53,032 nt of DNA from an uncultured Flavobacteriales bacterium (GTDB lineage: Bacteria; Bacteroidota; Bacteroidia; Flavobacteriales_D; Parvicellaceae), in the NCBI GenBank assembly GCA_943787535.1, contig CALSMU010000018.1, positions 1 through 53,032 of the forward strand, written 5' to 3'. This document shows, piece by piece, positions 1 to 8,980 of this stretch. The notes beneath the pieces were generated by a model. That model saw only the letters and a program-made list of their open reading frames with translations, did not search any database and was not told the origin of the DNA. Position 1 is the stretch's first letter. Every line of letters starts with the position of its first letter. Both the position numbers and the translations under genes were made by a program.

Positions 1-99
1 ATATGTTAATAGTTCAGCTTTTGTAATTTCAGTGATCATTTTAGCGAACTTTTTTTGAGCACACTGAAAAGAGCCAATAGAAACACCAAACTGCATTCT
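1..99 (-). pseudogene. acyl-CoA dehydrogenase fragment, cut by window edge
   Basis: Read on the minus strand, about 33 codons running off the left edge give an R-M-QFG segment, then S-F-Q-C-A-Q-K-K and M-I-T-E-I-T-K-A. This is the helix pattern found in the C-terminal half of glutaryl-CoA-type acyl-CoA dehydrogenases (R-x-QFG...QKKLAEMITEITKA). The resemblance stops right upstream of the Arg, near a run of eight G at 121-128, and no other dehydrogenase sequence can be read upstream in any frame. It is therefore probably a 5'-truncated remnant, unless the rest of the gene was displaced by a rearrangement. Based on recalled family sequence only. Confidence 0.45.
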
Positions 100-209
100 A
101 TGCAGAGAAAGGAAAACAGAGGGGGGGGTATAATTTAGACTTGGCCTAAACTGTTTAAACTACCAATCACATTGCTTCGACTGATTCATTATAGCAGGGT
201 TTATTGGAA

Positions 210-1463
210 TTACAATTTAACAGCAAAAATTGTTATATCATCAATTTGTTCTTTATTTCCCTTCCAATTCTGGAATTCTTGAGCTAAGGTTTCTTTTTGC
301 TCGGACATACTTTTATCTTGAATGGATAATAGTATATTTTTTAACTTTCTCGATTTAAACTTCCTATCAAATTCTCCACCAAACTGATCTACATAACCAT
401 CTGAACTCAAATAAATAGTATCTCCATTACTGTATTCAAATACTTGTTCTTGAACATGAAAATTCAAATCGTCCCCCCCTATTGAGCTATTATCACCCTT
501 CAATTCGTAAAGAGTCATTTCTTCCAAGCTTGACACTGAATAATTATCAACTCCACTAATAGGATTAAGTTTATTTTTTTTAGAAACTAAATATAAGGGC
601 CTTTTTGCACCAGCAAAACGAATTAAATTTGAATTACTATCTATTGCACACAAACAAATATCCATTCCATCATGGGTAATATTGCCCTCATTAGCGTTCA
701 TGAAATCTAGAAAAAGTTCATTTGCTTTAGTTAAAATTTCTGCAGGTTTCGTTAAACCAAACTGATCCACTGCATTATTTAAACTTATATTGCCGGCCAT
801 TGATATTAATGCTCCGGGCACCCCATGACCTGTACAATCTGCAACAGCTACCAGCGTAGATTTATCTAATTTTTTTACCCAATAAAAATCACCAGAAATA
901 GTTTCTTTTGGAAGAAAGTAATTAAAATATTCAGTAAGCAATTCATCCATTTTTTGTTTGCTTGGTATAATTACATTTTGTACTGTTTTTGCTCGATTTA
1001 AGCTATCATGAAACCCTTTGGATTTTTCCGCTACTTTTAATTTAAATTCATCGAGCTGTTTTTTTGAAATATCCTTTTCAATATTTTTTATTTGTTCCAC
1101 TTTTTTTAACTGATTGGAAATAATATCAACCAATTCCTTGTTACGATAGGGTTTAGCCAAATAATCCTCTGCACCTAAGTTCATCCCAGCTCGAAGATCA
1201 TCCATGGTAGATAGCGCAGTCAGAAATACAAAAGGTATATGCTTTAAAGCGTCATCAGCTCGGATTGCTTTTAATACATCCAGACCACTTATTTTTGGCA
1301 TATTTATATCGCAAAGTATTAAATCTGGCTTTAAACTGAATGCTCTTTTTAATCCTAATTCTCCATCAGGCTCACTTTCTGTTTTATATCCATTTAAAGA
1401 CAAAACATCACAAATAGATTCTCTAATTAATGCTTCATCCTCTATTACCAATATTGTACTCAT
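210..1463 (-). CDS. response regulator with PP2C/SpoIIE phosphatase output
   Basis: Two-domain signalling protein of 417 residues from the chosen start. An N-terminal CheY-like receiver (about 1-120) has the acidic pair E-D-E at 8-10, phospho-Asp D52 in C-D-I-N-M-P, a Thr switch and the conserved Lys in A-K-P-Y. A coiled linker (about 120-165) leads to a SpoIIE/RsbU-type PP2C Ser/Thr phosphatase (about 175-417), with the metal-binding S-G-D-F-Y-W and D-C-T-G-H-G-V-P-G-A motifs and a late Q-x-D-D-I-T. The family dephosphorylates anti-sigma-factor antagonists of the STAS type. I chose the Met at 1463 because the receiver starts there; a Met five codons upstream (1478) is possible. It is the last gene of the signalling locus, with its own -7-like box upstream. 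Confidence 0.93.
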   Translation of the reverse strand: MSTILVIEDEALIRESICDVLSLNGYKTESEPDGELGLKRAFSLKPDLILCDINMPKISGLDVLKAIRADDALKHIPFVFLTALSTMDDLRAGMNLGAEDYLAKPYRNKELVDIISNQLKKVEQIKNIEKDISKKQLDEFKLKVAEKSKGFHDSLNRAKTVQNVIIPSKQKMDELLTEYFNYFLPKETISGDFYWVKKLDKSTLVAVADCTGHGVPGALISMAGNISLNNAVDQFGLTKPAEILTKANELFLDFMNANEGNITHDGMDICLCAIDSNSNLIRFAGAKRPLYLVSKKNKLNPISGVDNYSVSSLEEMTLYELKGDNSSIGGDDLNFHVQEQVFEYSNGDTIYLSSDGYVDQFGGEFDRKFKSRKLKNILLSIQDKSMSEQKETLAQEFQNWKGNKEQIDDITIFAVKL

Positions 1464-1549
1464 ATAAATGAATTTCATTCAACAAAACTAAGGTAACTAT
1501 TTCGTTATAAAATTTTGCATCAACTTTCCCAAAATTGCCCTTTATTCAC

Positions 1550-1557
1550 CAAACGTA
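1550..1557 (-). promoter_or_regulatory. -7 promoter box (TACGTTTG) of the receiver-PP2C gene
   Basis: The minus strand reads TACGTTTG, a full match to the Bacteroidota TAnnTTTG element, about 90 bases ahead of the start. A TTTG that could serve as the -33 element lies 23 bases further upstream (1581-1584). The 11-base context (ACCAAACGTAA on plus, 1548-1558) is identical to that ahead of the lone receiver gene at 13949-13959. Confidence 0.5.
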
Positions 1558-1651
1558 AACAAATGCTAAAATAAAAACGACAAATTGGATTAGATCTTTA
1601 GAAGCCCCTCGCAATATTTATCAAATTCTACTTTTTTGTTAAAACTTACTT

Positions 1652-2404
1652 TTAAGCATTCCCTTTTAACAAATATAAAAGCTCCTCTTTTTTGCGAACT
1701 GACACATTTACACTTGAACCATCAGACATTAATAGATATCCTGATTTTCCTCGAACAAATTTTTCAATATGCTTGATGTTAACAATAGTAGACTTATGCA
1801 CTTTTAAAAAGCTTTTACTACTCAATATTTCTTCAAAATCTTTCATAGGCTTAGAGACAAGAATTTTCCTATTGTCAATTAAATAAAAGTTACAATAAGC
1901 TCTATCAGCCTGGCACTTAATTATTTTTTCAAAAGAAATTAGTTCTAATCCATCATTACAAGGTATAGCCAGTTTATCGGCGTCTGTTATTACAGTTTCT
2001 GTTTTACTTATAGAGCGTTGATCCAATAGTTTATTTCTTCTATCTAAACGCAGCCTCACTGTTTTTAAAATATCGCTCGCAGCAAAGGGCTTAAATATAT
2101 AATCATCAGCACCCAAACTCATCCCATAACGCAATCCCTCGGCTTCTACCTTGGCAGTAAGAAAAAGGAAAGGTGGAATTATTTGATCTTTAAATCGTTG
2201 ATTAACTGCTTCAAGCAATTCAAAGCCTCCCATCTCTGGCATATTTACATCGCAAAGCACCAAATCTGGATGATCACCTATGATAAGATCAAAGCCTATT
2301 TTACCATTTGCGGCTATTAGCACTTCATAACCTGCAAATTCTAGTATCTCTTTTAAGGTATCTCTGATACCCTGTTCATCTTCAACGATAAGTATTTTTT
2401 CCAT
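1652..2404 (-). CDS. LytTR-family response regulator
   Basis: A 250-residue transcriptional regulator. The receiver domain (about 1-120) carries E-D-E at 8-10, phospho-Asp D52 in C-D-V-N-M-P and the Lys in F-K-P-F. After a linker, the C-terminal 100 residues form a LytTR DNA-binding domain: I-I-K-C-Q-A-D, a Y-C-N-F-Y segment, then F-L-K-V-H-K-S-T-I-V-N and the closing G-x-S-V-N-V-S-V-R-K-K-E. LytTR regulators are the usual partners of histidine kinases in this phylum. It sits among five kinases, is separated from the upstream kinase by 174 bases, and is the only DNA-binding protein in the locus, so it is the likely transcriptional output. The target genes cannot be seen from sequence. Confidence 0.94.
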   Translation of the reverse strand: MEKILIVEDEQGIRDTLKEILEFAGYEVLIAANGKIGFDLIIGDHPDLVLCDVNMPEMGGFELLEAVNQRFKDQIIPPFLFLTAKVEAEGLRYGMSLGADDYIFKPFAASDILKTVRLRLDRRNKLLDQRSISKTETVITDADKLAIPCNDGLELISFEKIIKCQADRAYCNFYLIDNRKILVSKPMKDFEEILSSKSFLKVHKSTIVNIKHIEKFVRGKSGYLLMSDGSSVNVSVRKKEELLYLLKGNA

Positions 2405-2578
2405 AGTTTAATCGAGAATTAAAACATATTATACGCAATTTATTAATCTTTTTTCAAAGAAATAGTTTATCTCACTTTTTTCTACCGAATTATTAATTTG
2501 AAGATATATCCTTTCATTTATTGTCAGTAAGCACTTTAAGATACATTATTGCAATCACTTTTACAAGCAATTCTATTT

Positions 2579-3946
2579 TTATTCAGGAATTATATCCATT
2601 GGAGCATTCGCTTTAAAGGTTATTTCAAAACAGCTACCCGCTCCAATTTCCGATTTGGCAATAATAGTGCCCTTATTAATATTTACATACTCCTTTGCGA
2701 TACTCAATCCCAGACCGGTCCCCTTAATATCTGTGACATTGTTAGCACGGAAAAAAGGTTCAAATAGATGCGCTTGTTCCTCTTCAGGAATACCAACCCC
2801 ATAATCTATAATAGAAATGATCACCTTTTTTTCTTCAAATTGCAACCTAAGCTGAGGATTATCCTTGCTAATAGAATATTTAAAAGCATTGTTGATCAAA
2901 TTATTTAATGTGTGACTCAATAATTTAGGATCTAACATTACTTTATAAGGCTCGCCCGTTATAAATATATCTATGGTTCTACCATCTTTTTGTATCAAAT
3001 TAAAGTCATTAGTCAATCGCTCACAAAAAACCACTAAATCCAGATTCAAAGGTCTGTAGGGAACATTTCCAGAAGTAAGTACGCCTAGTTTAAGTACATC
3101 ATCCATTAAATCTGTCATTGTAGAAATTGCTACTTGAATCCGGCCAGTTATTTTATTGAGACCTTCCAAATCTTCAATTTTATGGGAAGTGACAAACATT
3201 TCAAGTAACTCTGTATTGGACTGTATAATTGACAACGGTGTTCTAAATTGGTGTGAGGCAGTTGAAACAAAGCTAGTTTTTAGCTGTCCTAGCTCTTTTT
3301 CTTTATTCAAGCTAATGTCTAATTCCTTTGCTTTCCTATTTAAATCCCTATTTTTATTTTCCAATTTCTCTTGCATTTTTATTATGGAAGAGCTAAATGA
3401 AAGTAGAATTAATAGAAGTATAAGTACAGCTGATAATGTATTTACAAGAGAAAGATAACTTAAAACTTCACTGTTGATGGTGTACTTTGGGTGATGATTT
3501 GACAATAAAAAGTACAACAGCAAATACAGACTAAAAACTGAAATCAAATAAAGTATTTTTTTCCAAAACTTCCAGCCAGTGTAAAGAAAGAGAGAAGACA
3601 CTAGAATAATGAAATATATATTAAAATTACTTTCCCAACCAATGAAATAATTTGCCAAAATTATTCCTGTAAAAGAATTTAAACTTCCCAGAATGAAGGG
3701 AATCTCAATCCATTTATTTTTGAATAATTGGCGCCACAATAAAAATAGAAAAAATGTCATTACGGCATAGATGAACATTTCAGGCACTTCTATGGTAAAA
3801 TAAAAGATACTTAGAAATAAATGAACAAAACTCCCGGCAAAACAAGCAATAGTCATCGACTTTGAAAAACGATCAGAGACAGTTTGCTCGTGCTGAATTT
3901 GGATACTACGGTCTGACATACAAATACTAGGTAATTGTTTATTCAA
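2579..3946 (-). CDS. membrane sensor histidine kinase
   Basis: Sensor kinase of 455 residues. About six hydrophobic segments fill residues 30-200 with only short loops, so any signal is probably sensed inside the membrane. A coiled segment ends in K-E-K-E-L-G-Q-L-K, then the HisKA domain has A-S-H-Q-F-R-T-P-L with phospho-His H232. The HATPase domain shows the N box (N-N-L-I-N-N-A-F-K-Y), the G1 box (D-Y-G-V-G-I-P) and the G2 box (G-T-G-L-G-L-S). The core aligns without gaps with four other kinases in this locus. It is 136 bases downstream of the neighbouring kinase, so it may have its own promoter. No receiver is fused to it. Confidence 0.93.
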   Translation of the reverse strand: MNKQLPSICMSDRSIQIQHEQTVSDRFSKSMTIACFAGSFVHLFLSIFYFTIEVPEMFIYAVMTFFLFLLWRQLFKNKWIEIPFILGSLNSFTGIILANYFIGWESNFNIYFIILVSSLFLYTGWKFWKKILYLISVFSLYLLLYFLLSNHHPKYTINSEVLSYLSLVNTLSAVLILLLILLSFSSSIIKMQEKLENKNRDLNRKAKELDISLNKEKELGQLKTSFVSTASHQFRTPLSIIQSNTELLEMFVTSHKIEDLEGLNKITGRIQVAISTMTDLMDDVLKLGVLTSGNVPYRPLNLDLVVFCERLTNDFNLIQKDGRTIDIFITGEPYKVMLDPKLLSHTLNNLINNAFKYSISKDNPQLRLQFEEKKVIISIIDYGVGIPEEEQAHLFEPFFRANNVTDIKGTGLGLSIAKEYVNINKGTIIAKSEIGAGSCFEITFKANAPMDIIPE

Positions 3947-4082
3947 CTAATCTGAATGCTTAAAGAATTTCAGATGTTTTAAAAACAAAAGCTTTACAAT
4001 TAGCAATATTATCAATATTCCTGTAAAACTAATTGGTTTTATTGAATATTTCAAGATCAATCTTTTCTTATCAAGTATATTT

Positions 4083-5924
4083 TTAAATCCTTTCTTTTGC
4101 AAAAGTTATTTCAAAATTACTCCCTTTTTCCAATGTAGATTTAACCACAATATTGCCCTTATTAACCTCAATGTATTCTTTTGCGATACTCAAACCTAAT
4201 CCTGTGCCTTGAATTTCTGAAACATTCTCTGCACGGAAGAAGGGTTCAAACAAATGTTTTCGTTCATTTTCAGGAATACCTACCCCGTAATCTTTTATCG
4301 ATATAACCAATTCTGTTGGTTTAAAATTTATGCTCAGCTCAGGTTGCTCATTTCCAACAGAATATTTAAAAGCATTATTAATTAAATTAGACAATGAATG
4401 TTCTAATAGTTTAGAGTCTAAAGATGGCTGATATATGTCTCCACTATAAACAAAGTCAATATTTCTTCCATCCTGTTGAACCGCATTAAATTCTTCCACC
4501 ATTTTTCTACAAAAATCAATTAAATCTATTTCTTTCGGGTTACACGAAACCTTTCCAGCTGTTAGCTTACCAAGAGTCAGCACATCATCCATCAGATCAG
4601 TCATTTTGGAAATTGCCACAGTAATGCGATCGGTTACTTTTCTATATTTTACGGGGTCGGAATTATTGCCCGTATTAGTCAACATCGCAAGTAACTCAGT
4701 ATTAGATTGAATTACCGCTAAGGGTGTTCTAAATTGATGTGATGCAACGGTAACAAAACTTGACTTTAATTGACCCAGTTCCTTTTCTTTAAGCAATGAT
4801 TCTTTTAACTTCTTTTCACTATTTATTAACTCTGCAGTTCGTTTGTTTACTTTTTCTTCAAGACTATCGTTCAATTCATTCAATTGTTCTTGTGCAGTTT
4901 TCTTTTCAGTTATATCGGCAGCTATTCCCGTCATGAAAAATGGTGTGCCATCCTGATTTTTAATAATTCGCGTTTTACTGTTAATCCATTTTATTTTTTG
5001 ATCTGTAGTTACTATCCTATACTCTAATTCCGCAAAACCTTTACTAAAAATAGCTTCACTACCTTTCAGAACTTTTCCTTTATCATCTGGGTGAATCATA
5101 TCCATCCAAAGGTTAGTTTTTTTAAACCAATCAACCTTAGGAGTACCGTATAAACCTTCTACTGAATCACTTACGTACTCCATTTGTTGATCAGGCAAGC
5201 TACGTCCCCAAACAACTTCTTCTAATGACCCCATTACAAGTTCCAATCTATCTTTGGTGGCAATTAATAACTCTTTTTGCCGGTCAATTTCTCTTGACGC
5301 CTCCAATAACTCTTCTTTTTCTTCTAATTGTATTTTAATTTTTCTCTGTCCATTCACAAAGTATGTTTGAATACCAAAAAGAAGAATCGATATCAAAATA
5401 AAATTTGCTCCATAAACTAGTACAATAGCATTTTCATCTATTTCTTCGGGAAAGTAAATTCGTGCTGATTCATCAAGTAAACAGGCTAAAACGAGTAGAA
5501 AAAATAAAGCATAAACCCACTTTCTAGCGGTTTTTACATCATAAAAAACAAGCGCTATAAATGGAGCAGTGCAACTCCACAAGAGCATTCCACTGGATTG
5601 GCTAAATCCTCCAAGTGCTAACTGTAAACAAAAAGGCAAAATAAGAACAAGAAATACTTGAAAGAAGCGGAATATATTGTATCGTTTTGTAATAACAAAA
5701 TAAAAAAAGCTCGTTAATGAAACAACGGCATAAGCTAATGGGATGGTTCCTGCTATCGTAAACCCATTTCGCATAAAGTATAACCCCCAAATAATAGCTG
5801 CTAAAGAATAGGGGATAACCATAATGGTCATAATCGACTTCTTTAAACGCTCTTCTGGAGTGTCTGAAGGAATACATCCTATTTCTATTAACCTTTTTAG
5901 TTTATTTTTTCTTAACCTATTCAT
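4083..5924 (-). CDS. membrane PAS sensor histidine kinase
   Basis: A 613-residue kinase. Residues 30-195 hold about six membrane segments. A coiled stretch follows, then a PAS/PAC fold (about 220-345), with V-W-G-R-S near its start, M-I-H-P-D-D in the middle and M-T-G-I-A-A-D-I-T-E at its end. A long coiled coil leads to HisKA (A-S-H-Q-F-R-T-P-L, H396) and HATPase (N box, D-Y-G-V-G-I-P, G-T-G-L-G-L). The M-I-H-P-D-D motif is typical of PAS_3 folds in Bacteroidota kinases; no cofactor can be assigned. Its start lies 34 bases after the stop of the kinase at 5959-7464, so it is probably the last gene of the long operon. Confidence 0.93.
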   Translation of the reverse strand: MNRLRKNKLKRLIEIGCIPSDTPEERLKKSIMTIMVIPYSLAAIIWGLYFMRNGFTIAGTIPLAYAVVSLTSFFYFVITKRYNIFRFFQVFLVLILPFCLQLALGGFSQSSGMLLWSCTAPFIALVFYDVKTARKWVYALFFLLVLACLLDESARIYFPEEIDENAIVLVYGANFILISILLFGIQTYFVNGQRKIKIQLEEKEELLEASREIDRQKELLIATKDRLELVMGSLEEVVWGRSLPDQQMEYVSDSVEGLYGTPKVDWFKKTNLWMDMIHPDDKGKVLKGSEAIFSKGFAELEYRIVTTDQKIKWINSKTRIIKNQDGTPFFMTGIAADITEKKTAQEQLNELNDSLEEKVNKRTAELINSEKKLKESLLKEKELGQLKSSFVTVASHQFRTPLAVIQSNTELLAMLTNTGNNSDPVKYRKVTDRITVAISKMTDLMDDVLTLGKLTAGKVSCNPKEIDLIDFCRKMVEEFNAVQQDGRNIDFVYSGDIYQPSLDSKLLEHSLSNLINNAFKYSVGNEQPELSINFKPTELVISIKDYGVGIPENERKHLFEPFFRAENVSEIQGTGLGLSIAKEYIEVNKGNIVVKSTLEKGSNFEITFAKERI

Positions 5925-5958
5925 TTACCAATTATTTTTTTGCCTGCATACACAACCT

Positions 5959-7464
5959 TCATCGATTAAACTTTATGGTAAAGCAACTACCTTCTCCCAA
6001 TTTGGATTTAACTGAAATTTGTCCCTTGTTAACTTCAACGTATTCTTTTGCGATGTTTAAGCCTAATCCAGAGCCTTTAATATCTGTTACATTGTTCGCT
6101 CGAAAGAAAGGCGTAAATAGCTTTAAATGTTCTTCTTCGGGAATACCTAAACCATAATCTTTTACAGATAATACAACTTCTTTTGGTTTAAAATGTATCC
6201 TCAATTGAGGATTCTCTTTTCCGACAGAATATTTAAAAGCATTACTGATTAAATTAGACAACGAATGAGTTAATAAGATTGGATCTAACTGCAGCTTTAT
6301 GGGATGACCCTCTTTAACAAAATCCAAACTTCTTCCGTCTGCTTGAATAGCATTAAATTCTTCTGCCAATTTCTCGCAAAAACCTACCAAATCTAAATTT
6401 TCAGGAGTATAAGCAACGTTTCCCGAAGTTACTTTACCTAAAGCCAGAACTTCATCTATTAGATTAGACATTGTACCTATTGCTTCTATAATACGACCCG
6501 TTACTTTTGTAGACTTTTTGGGTTCTATTATTTCCCCCGTGTTCACCAACATTTCATATAATTCCGCATTAGCCTGAATAACAGCTAACGGCGTTTTGAA
6601 TTGATGAGATGCCATTGAAACAAAACTAGTTTTAAGCACACCCAATTCTTTTTCTTTTACCAAAGAATTTTTCAATTTCAATTCATTCTCTTGAAGTTTC
6701 TTCTGCAATCGCGACTTAACCTTTATTTCTTCCGTTTGTTTTTCTATTTCAAAGTTTAAATTATTCAAGAGTTCGTCGTTGGTCTCTTTTTGCTTAACTA
6801 AATTGTGTTTCAATGTTATTAAAGAGTTGTTTAAAACACTAATTTCATTTTTACCATTTGATCCTCGTAATTCCACATTGTAGTTACGTTTACTTAATTC
6901 AGAAGCAAAACGACTAGCTTTCCTTATAGGATTGGTAACGAGAATGAAAAAGAATGCAGACAATAACAGTAAAGCAAAATTAGCTATATAGGTTAATTGC
7001 CATATTGGTCTGTTAAGATATTTTAGTTGTTCTCTACTTTCCTCTTTAGATGTACCTAGAATTATTTTCCCATTAATTATATCGGTTTCAAAATCAGAGC
7101 TTTTCAAATAATACGTTGTACTATCATGATAAGGCTTGTTAAACCCCATCGAATCTGGAAAGCAACGAAATAATTTATAACCATTGTCTTCTCGTTCCAA
7201 AAGCGCAATAAATGCATAATTATTGTCTTTAGAAATTTGATTTATTGTTTCTTCTATGATTTGAAAATTATTTGATTTTAGAGACACATGGATCCCTAGT
7301 GAAGCTGAACGAGCCATTGCTTCTAATCCAACATTTGCTCGTTTCTCTAGAATTTTGTAGTTTTTATTATTGTAATAATAACCCAAAGTAACGGAGAGGA
7401 AAATACCCGAAATTGCAAATAATGCCCAAAGACGAAAGGCAAAACTATTTAATAGACTTTTCAT
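5959..7464 (-). CDS. sensor histidine kinase with periplasmic domain, partner of PstS-like protein
   Basis: A 501-residue kinase. A first membrane helix (about 10-28) and a second (about 156-177) flank a periplasmic domain of about 125 residues that resembles the small folded sensors of CHASE/dCache type. A HAMP-like segment and coiled coil (about 178-275) follow, then HisKA (A-S-H-Q-F-K-T-P-L, H287) and HATPase (D-Y-G-L-G-I-P, G-S-G-L-G-L). Note HQFK where its paralogs have HQFR. Its start overlaps the end of the binding-protein gene by 20 bases, which implies coupled translation and a shared task. I infer that the periplasmic domain reads the loaded binding protein or the same ligand. Confidence 0.92.
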   Translation of the reverse strand: MKSLLNSFAFRLWALFAISGIFLSVTLGYYYNNKNYKILEKRANVGLEAMARSASLGIHVSLKSNNFQIIEETINQISKDNNYAFIALLEREDNGYKLFRCFPDSMGFNKPYHDSTTYYLKSSDFETDIINGKIILGTSKEESREQLKYLNRPIWQLTYIANFALLLLSAFFFILVTNPIRKASRFASELSKRNYNVELRGSNGKNEISVLNNSLITLKHNLVKQKETNDELLNNLNFEIEKQTEEIKVKSRLQKKLQENELKLKNSLVKEKELGVLKTSFVSMASHQFKTPLAVIQANAELYEMLVNTGEIIEPKKSTKVTGRIIEAIGTMSNLIDEVLALGKVTSGNVAYTPENLDLVGFCEKLAEEFNAIQADGRSLDFVKEGHPIKLQLDPILLTHSLSNLISNAFKYSVGKENPQLRIHFKPKEVVLSVKDYGLGIPEEEHLKLFTPFFRANNVTDIKGSGLGLNIAKEYVEVNKGQISVKSKLGEGSCFTIKFNR

Positions 7465-7921
7465 TTTCAGATTTAATTATTGAAACTTTAAATTCTGTTG
7501 GAATTTCTTCTTTACAATCAACAAAAACGCCTATACTACCTTTATGCTTTGCAAGCATCAAAAGTGCCTCCTCATTACTATCAGCAAATAATGGTGCATT
7601 TGATCTACCAGAAAAAACAAGTCCTAGCCAGAATTTTTTCACTCCTTGTGTGGATTTATTATAAATTGCTTTAGCTAAATGCTGTGACTTTTCATCCTCA
7701 TTAAACCTTAGTACAAGAATCACGCTATTCCCATTTTTCCAACGACTCTTCTCTCCTTTGAATATAGATTTAATATCACTTTTGGTATAACTTTTTTCAT
7801 CTATTGAATTTCCACAAATTCTAATTCTTGAGGAATAATTTTGCGCGGAGCAGTTCCCTATCATTAAGAACAAAAATGCAACCGTAACAAAAACCGAAAT
7901 ATTTGATTTAATATATTGCAT
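7445..7921 (-). CDS. small PstS-like periplasmic binding protein
   Basis: Secreted protein of 158 residues from the chosen Met at 7921. The N-terminus is basic, then a hydrophobic stretch ends in C-S-A-Q, which fits a signal peptide; I-G-N-C is a weak lipobox, so lipid anchoring is possible. The mature part has the pattern of single-lobe PstS-like proteins: I-K-S-I-F-K-G-E, W-K-N-G, a central K-F-W-L-G-L-V-F-S-G segment, and G-S-I-G-V-F near the end. Full phosphate-binding proteins are about twice as long. No ABC permease or ATPase lies nearby, so a sensory rather than a transport role is likely. It overlaps both neighbours (porin-like gene by 14 bases, kinase by 20). The ligand is unproven. 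Confidence 0.75.
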   Translation of the reverse strand: MQYIKSNISVFVTVAFLFLMIGNCSAQNYSSRIRICGNSIDEKSYTKSDIKSIFKGEKSRWKNGNSVILVLRFNEDEKSQHLAKAIYNKSTQGVKKFWLGLVFSGRSNAPLFADSNEEALLMLAKHKGSIGVFVDCKEEIPTEFKVSIIKSENEKSIK

Positions 7922-8948
7922 AAGATAATTGTAGTATAAATTCATAATAATTAGAGGTCGAATTATTTGCCCAATTTGGGTTAAACGTATAACGTTCTAT
8001 TTGACATTTCAAATTTATCAATGGGTTAAATTGGTGTTTATAGCCGACTCCATATTTAAGTTGATTAACTAAACCATTCCTTAGCTCATTATTTTCGTTT
8101 TTCAACATATCTAAAAGAATATAAGGGGTGTATTTCTCTTTGATATTGTATCCTATATAAAGATAATTACCATAGCCTTCAGCAACTCCCAGTGTATCGC
8201 TCCGACTTGACACCATACTAAATTCGTTCAATATTTCAAGTTTCGTTTCAAAACGAGCGAAAGAAAAATTGATTAATTGATAATCCAATGAACCAGCATA
8301 CATAGAGCCCATCATGCCGGATCCTTGATGCATATGTTGCATTGTATTGTTTTGAGGAATATAACTATAATAATATGAAGCACCTATTCTCATCCCATCT
8401 ACTGGTTTTATATGAAAAGCACCTAGAACAGCAGGATTATTTCCATCTCCGGTTAAAGAATTGCCAGTTTGAATATCATACCCGAAATTCAATTTCCCCA
8501 AATTCTGACCTTGAGCACGAATACCTATTGAGTGCACTGGAATGAAGTAACTAAATGCTAAGGGTCTATCCGTAGTTGGAAAAAAAATCCGAGCATGATA
8601 GTAAACATCGTTCCAGTAATTAACCGGTGTATGCATTTGTCCTATTATAAGTGAATGGTTACCAACATAATTGCACTTTATTCTTGCTCTGTGCAAATTA
8701 GCATGAATATCGCCTCCTCTGTAATCTAAAGAAAATTCTCCCAAGAACGAAAACTTGTTACCCATATCACCCGTAACAAATAGACTTTGTTCTCCGAGTT
8801 GCCAGGCTAAATCAAATTCTTCAACATCCTGATGATATTCAAGATTATGCTCCATTGAACCAAAACCTTTAACATTAAAATTACCCTGTGCCAATAGACC
8901 TGTGGAAGAATAAATAAGGGTTAAAAGGAATAAATAATTAAATTTCAT
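7908..8948 (-). CDS. outer-membrane porin-like beta-barrel
   Basis: A 346-residue protein from the Met at 8948, which starts a clean signal peptide ending L-L-A-Q. The mature part alternates polar and aromatic residues in beta-hairpin rhythm and ends in Q-L-S-Y-A-I-Y, as outer-membrane barrels do. One predicted loop (residues about 203-216) is rich in Met and His (T-M-Q-H-M-H-Q-G-S-G-M-M). A Met at 8984 is possible but lies upstream of the signal peptide and overlaps the previous kinase gene. It sits between the H-NOX kinase and the PstS-like protein and overlaps the latter, so it probably admits the ligand that this protein binds. I do not recognise the exact family. Confidence 0.75.
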   Translation of the reverse strand: MKFNYLFLLTLIYSSTGLLAQGNFNVKGFGSMEHNLEYHQDVEEFDLAWQLGEQSLFVTGDMGNKFSFLGEFSLDYRGGDIHANLHRARIKCNYVGNHSLIIGQMHTPVNYWNDVYYHARIFFPTTDRPLAFSYFIPVHSIGIRAQGQNLGKLNFGYDIQTGNSLTGDGNNPAVLGAFHIKPVDGMRIGASYYYSYIPQNNTMQHMHQGSGMMGSMYAGSLDYQLINFSFARFETKLEILNEFSMVSSRSDTLGVAEGYGNYLYIGYNIKEKYTPYILLDMLKNENNELRNGLVNQLKYGVGYKHQFNPLINLKCQIERYTFNPNWANNSTSNYYEFILQLSYAIY

Positions 8949-8980
8949 AATTTTTTTATAATTAGTTAGAATAGTTTTTA

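Noticed and set aside
1204..1467. Plus-strand frame inside the receiver-PP2C gene
   Set aside because: It is the antisense shadow of a well-supported receiver domain.
7445..8948. Pst-type phosphate ABC transporter
   Set aside because: No PstA, PstB or PstC genes are present, and the binding protein is about half the normal size.
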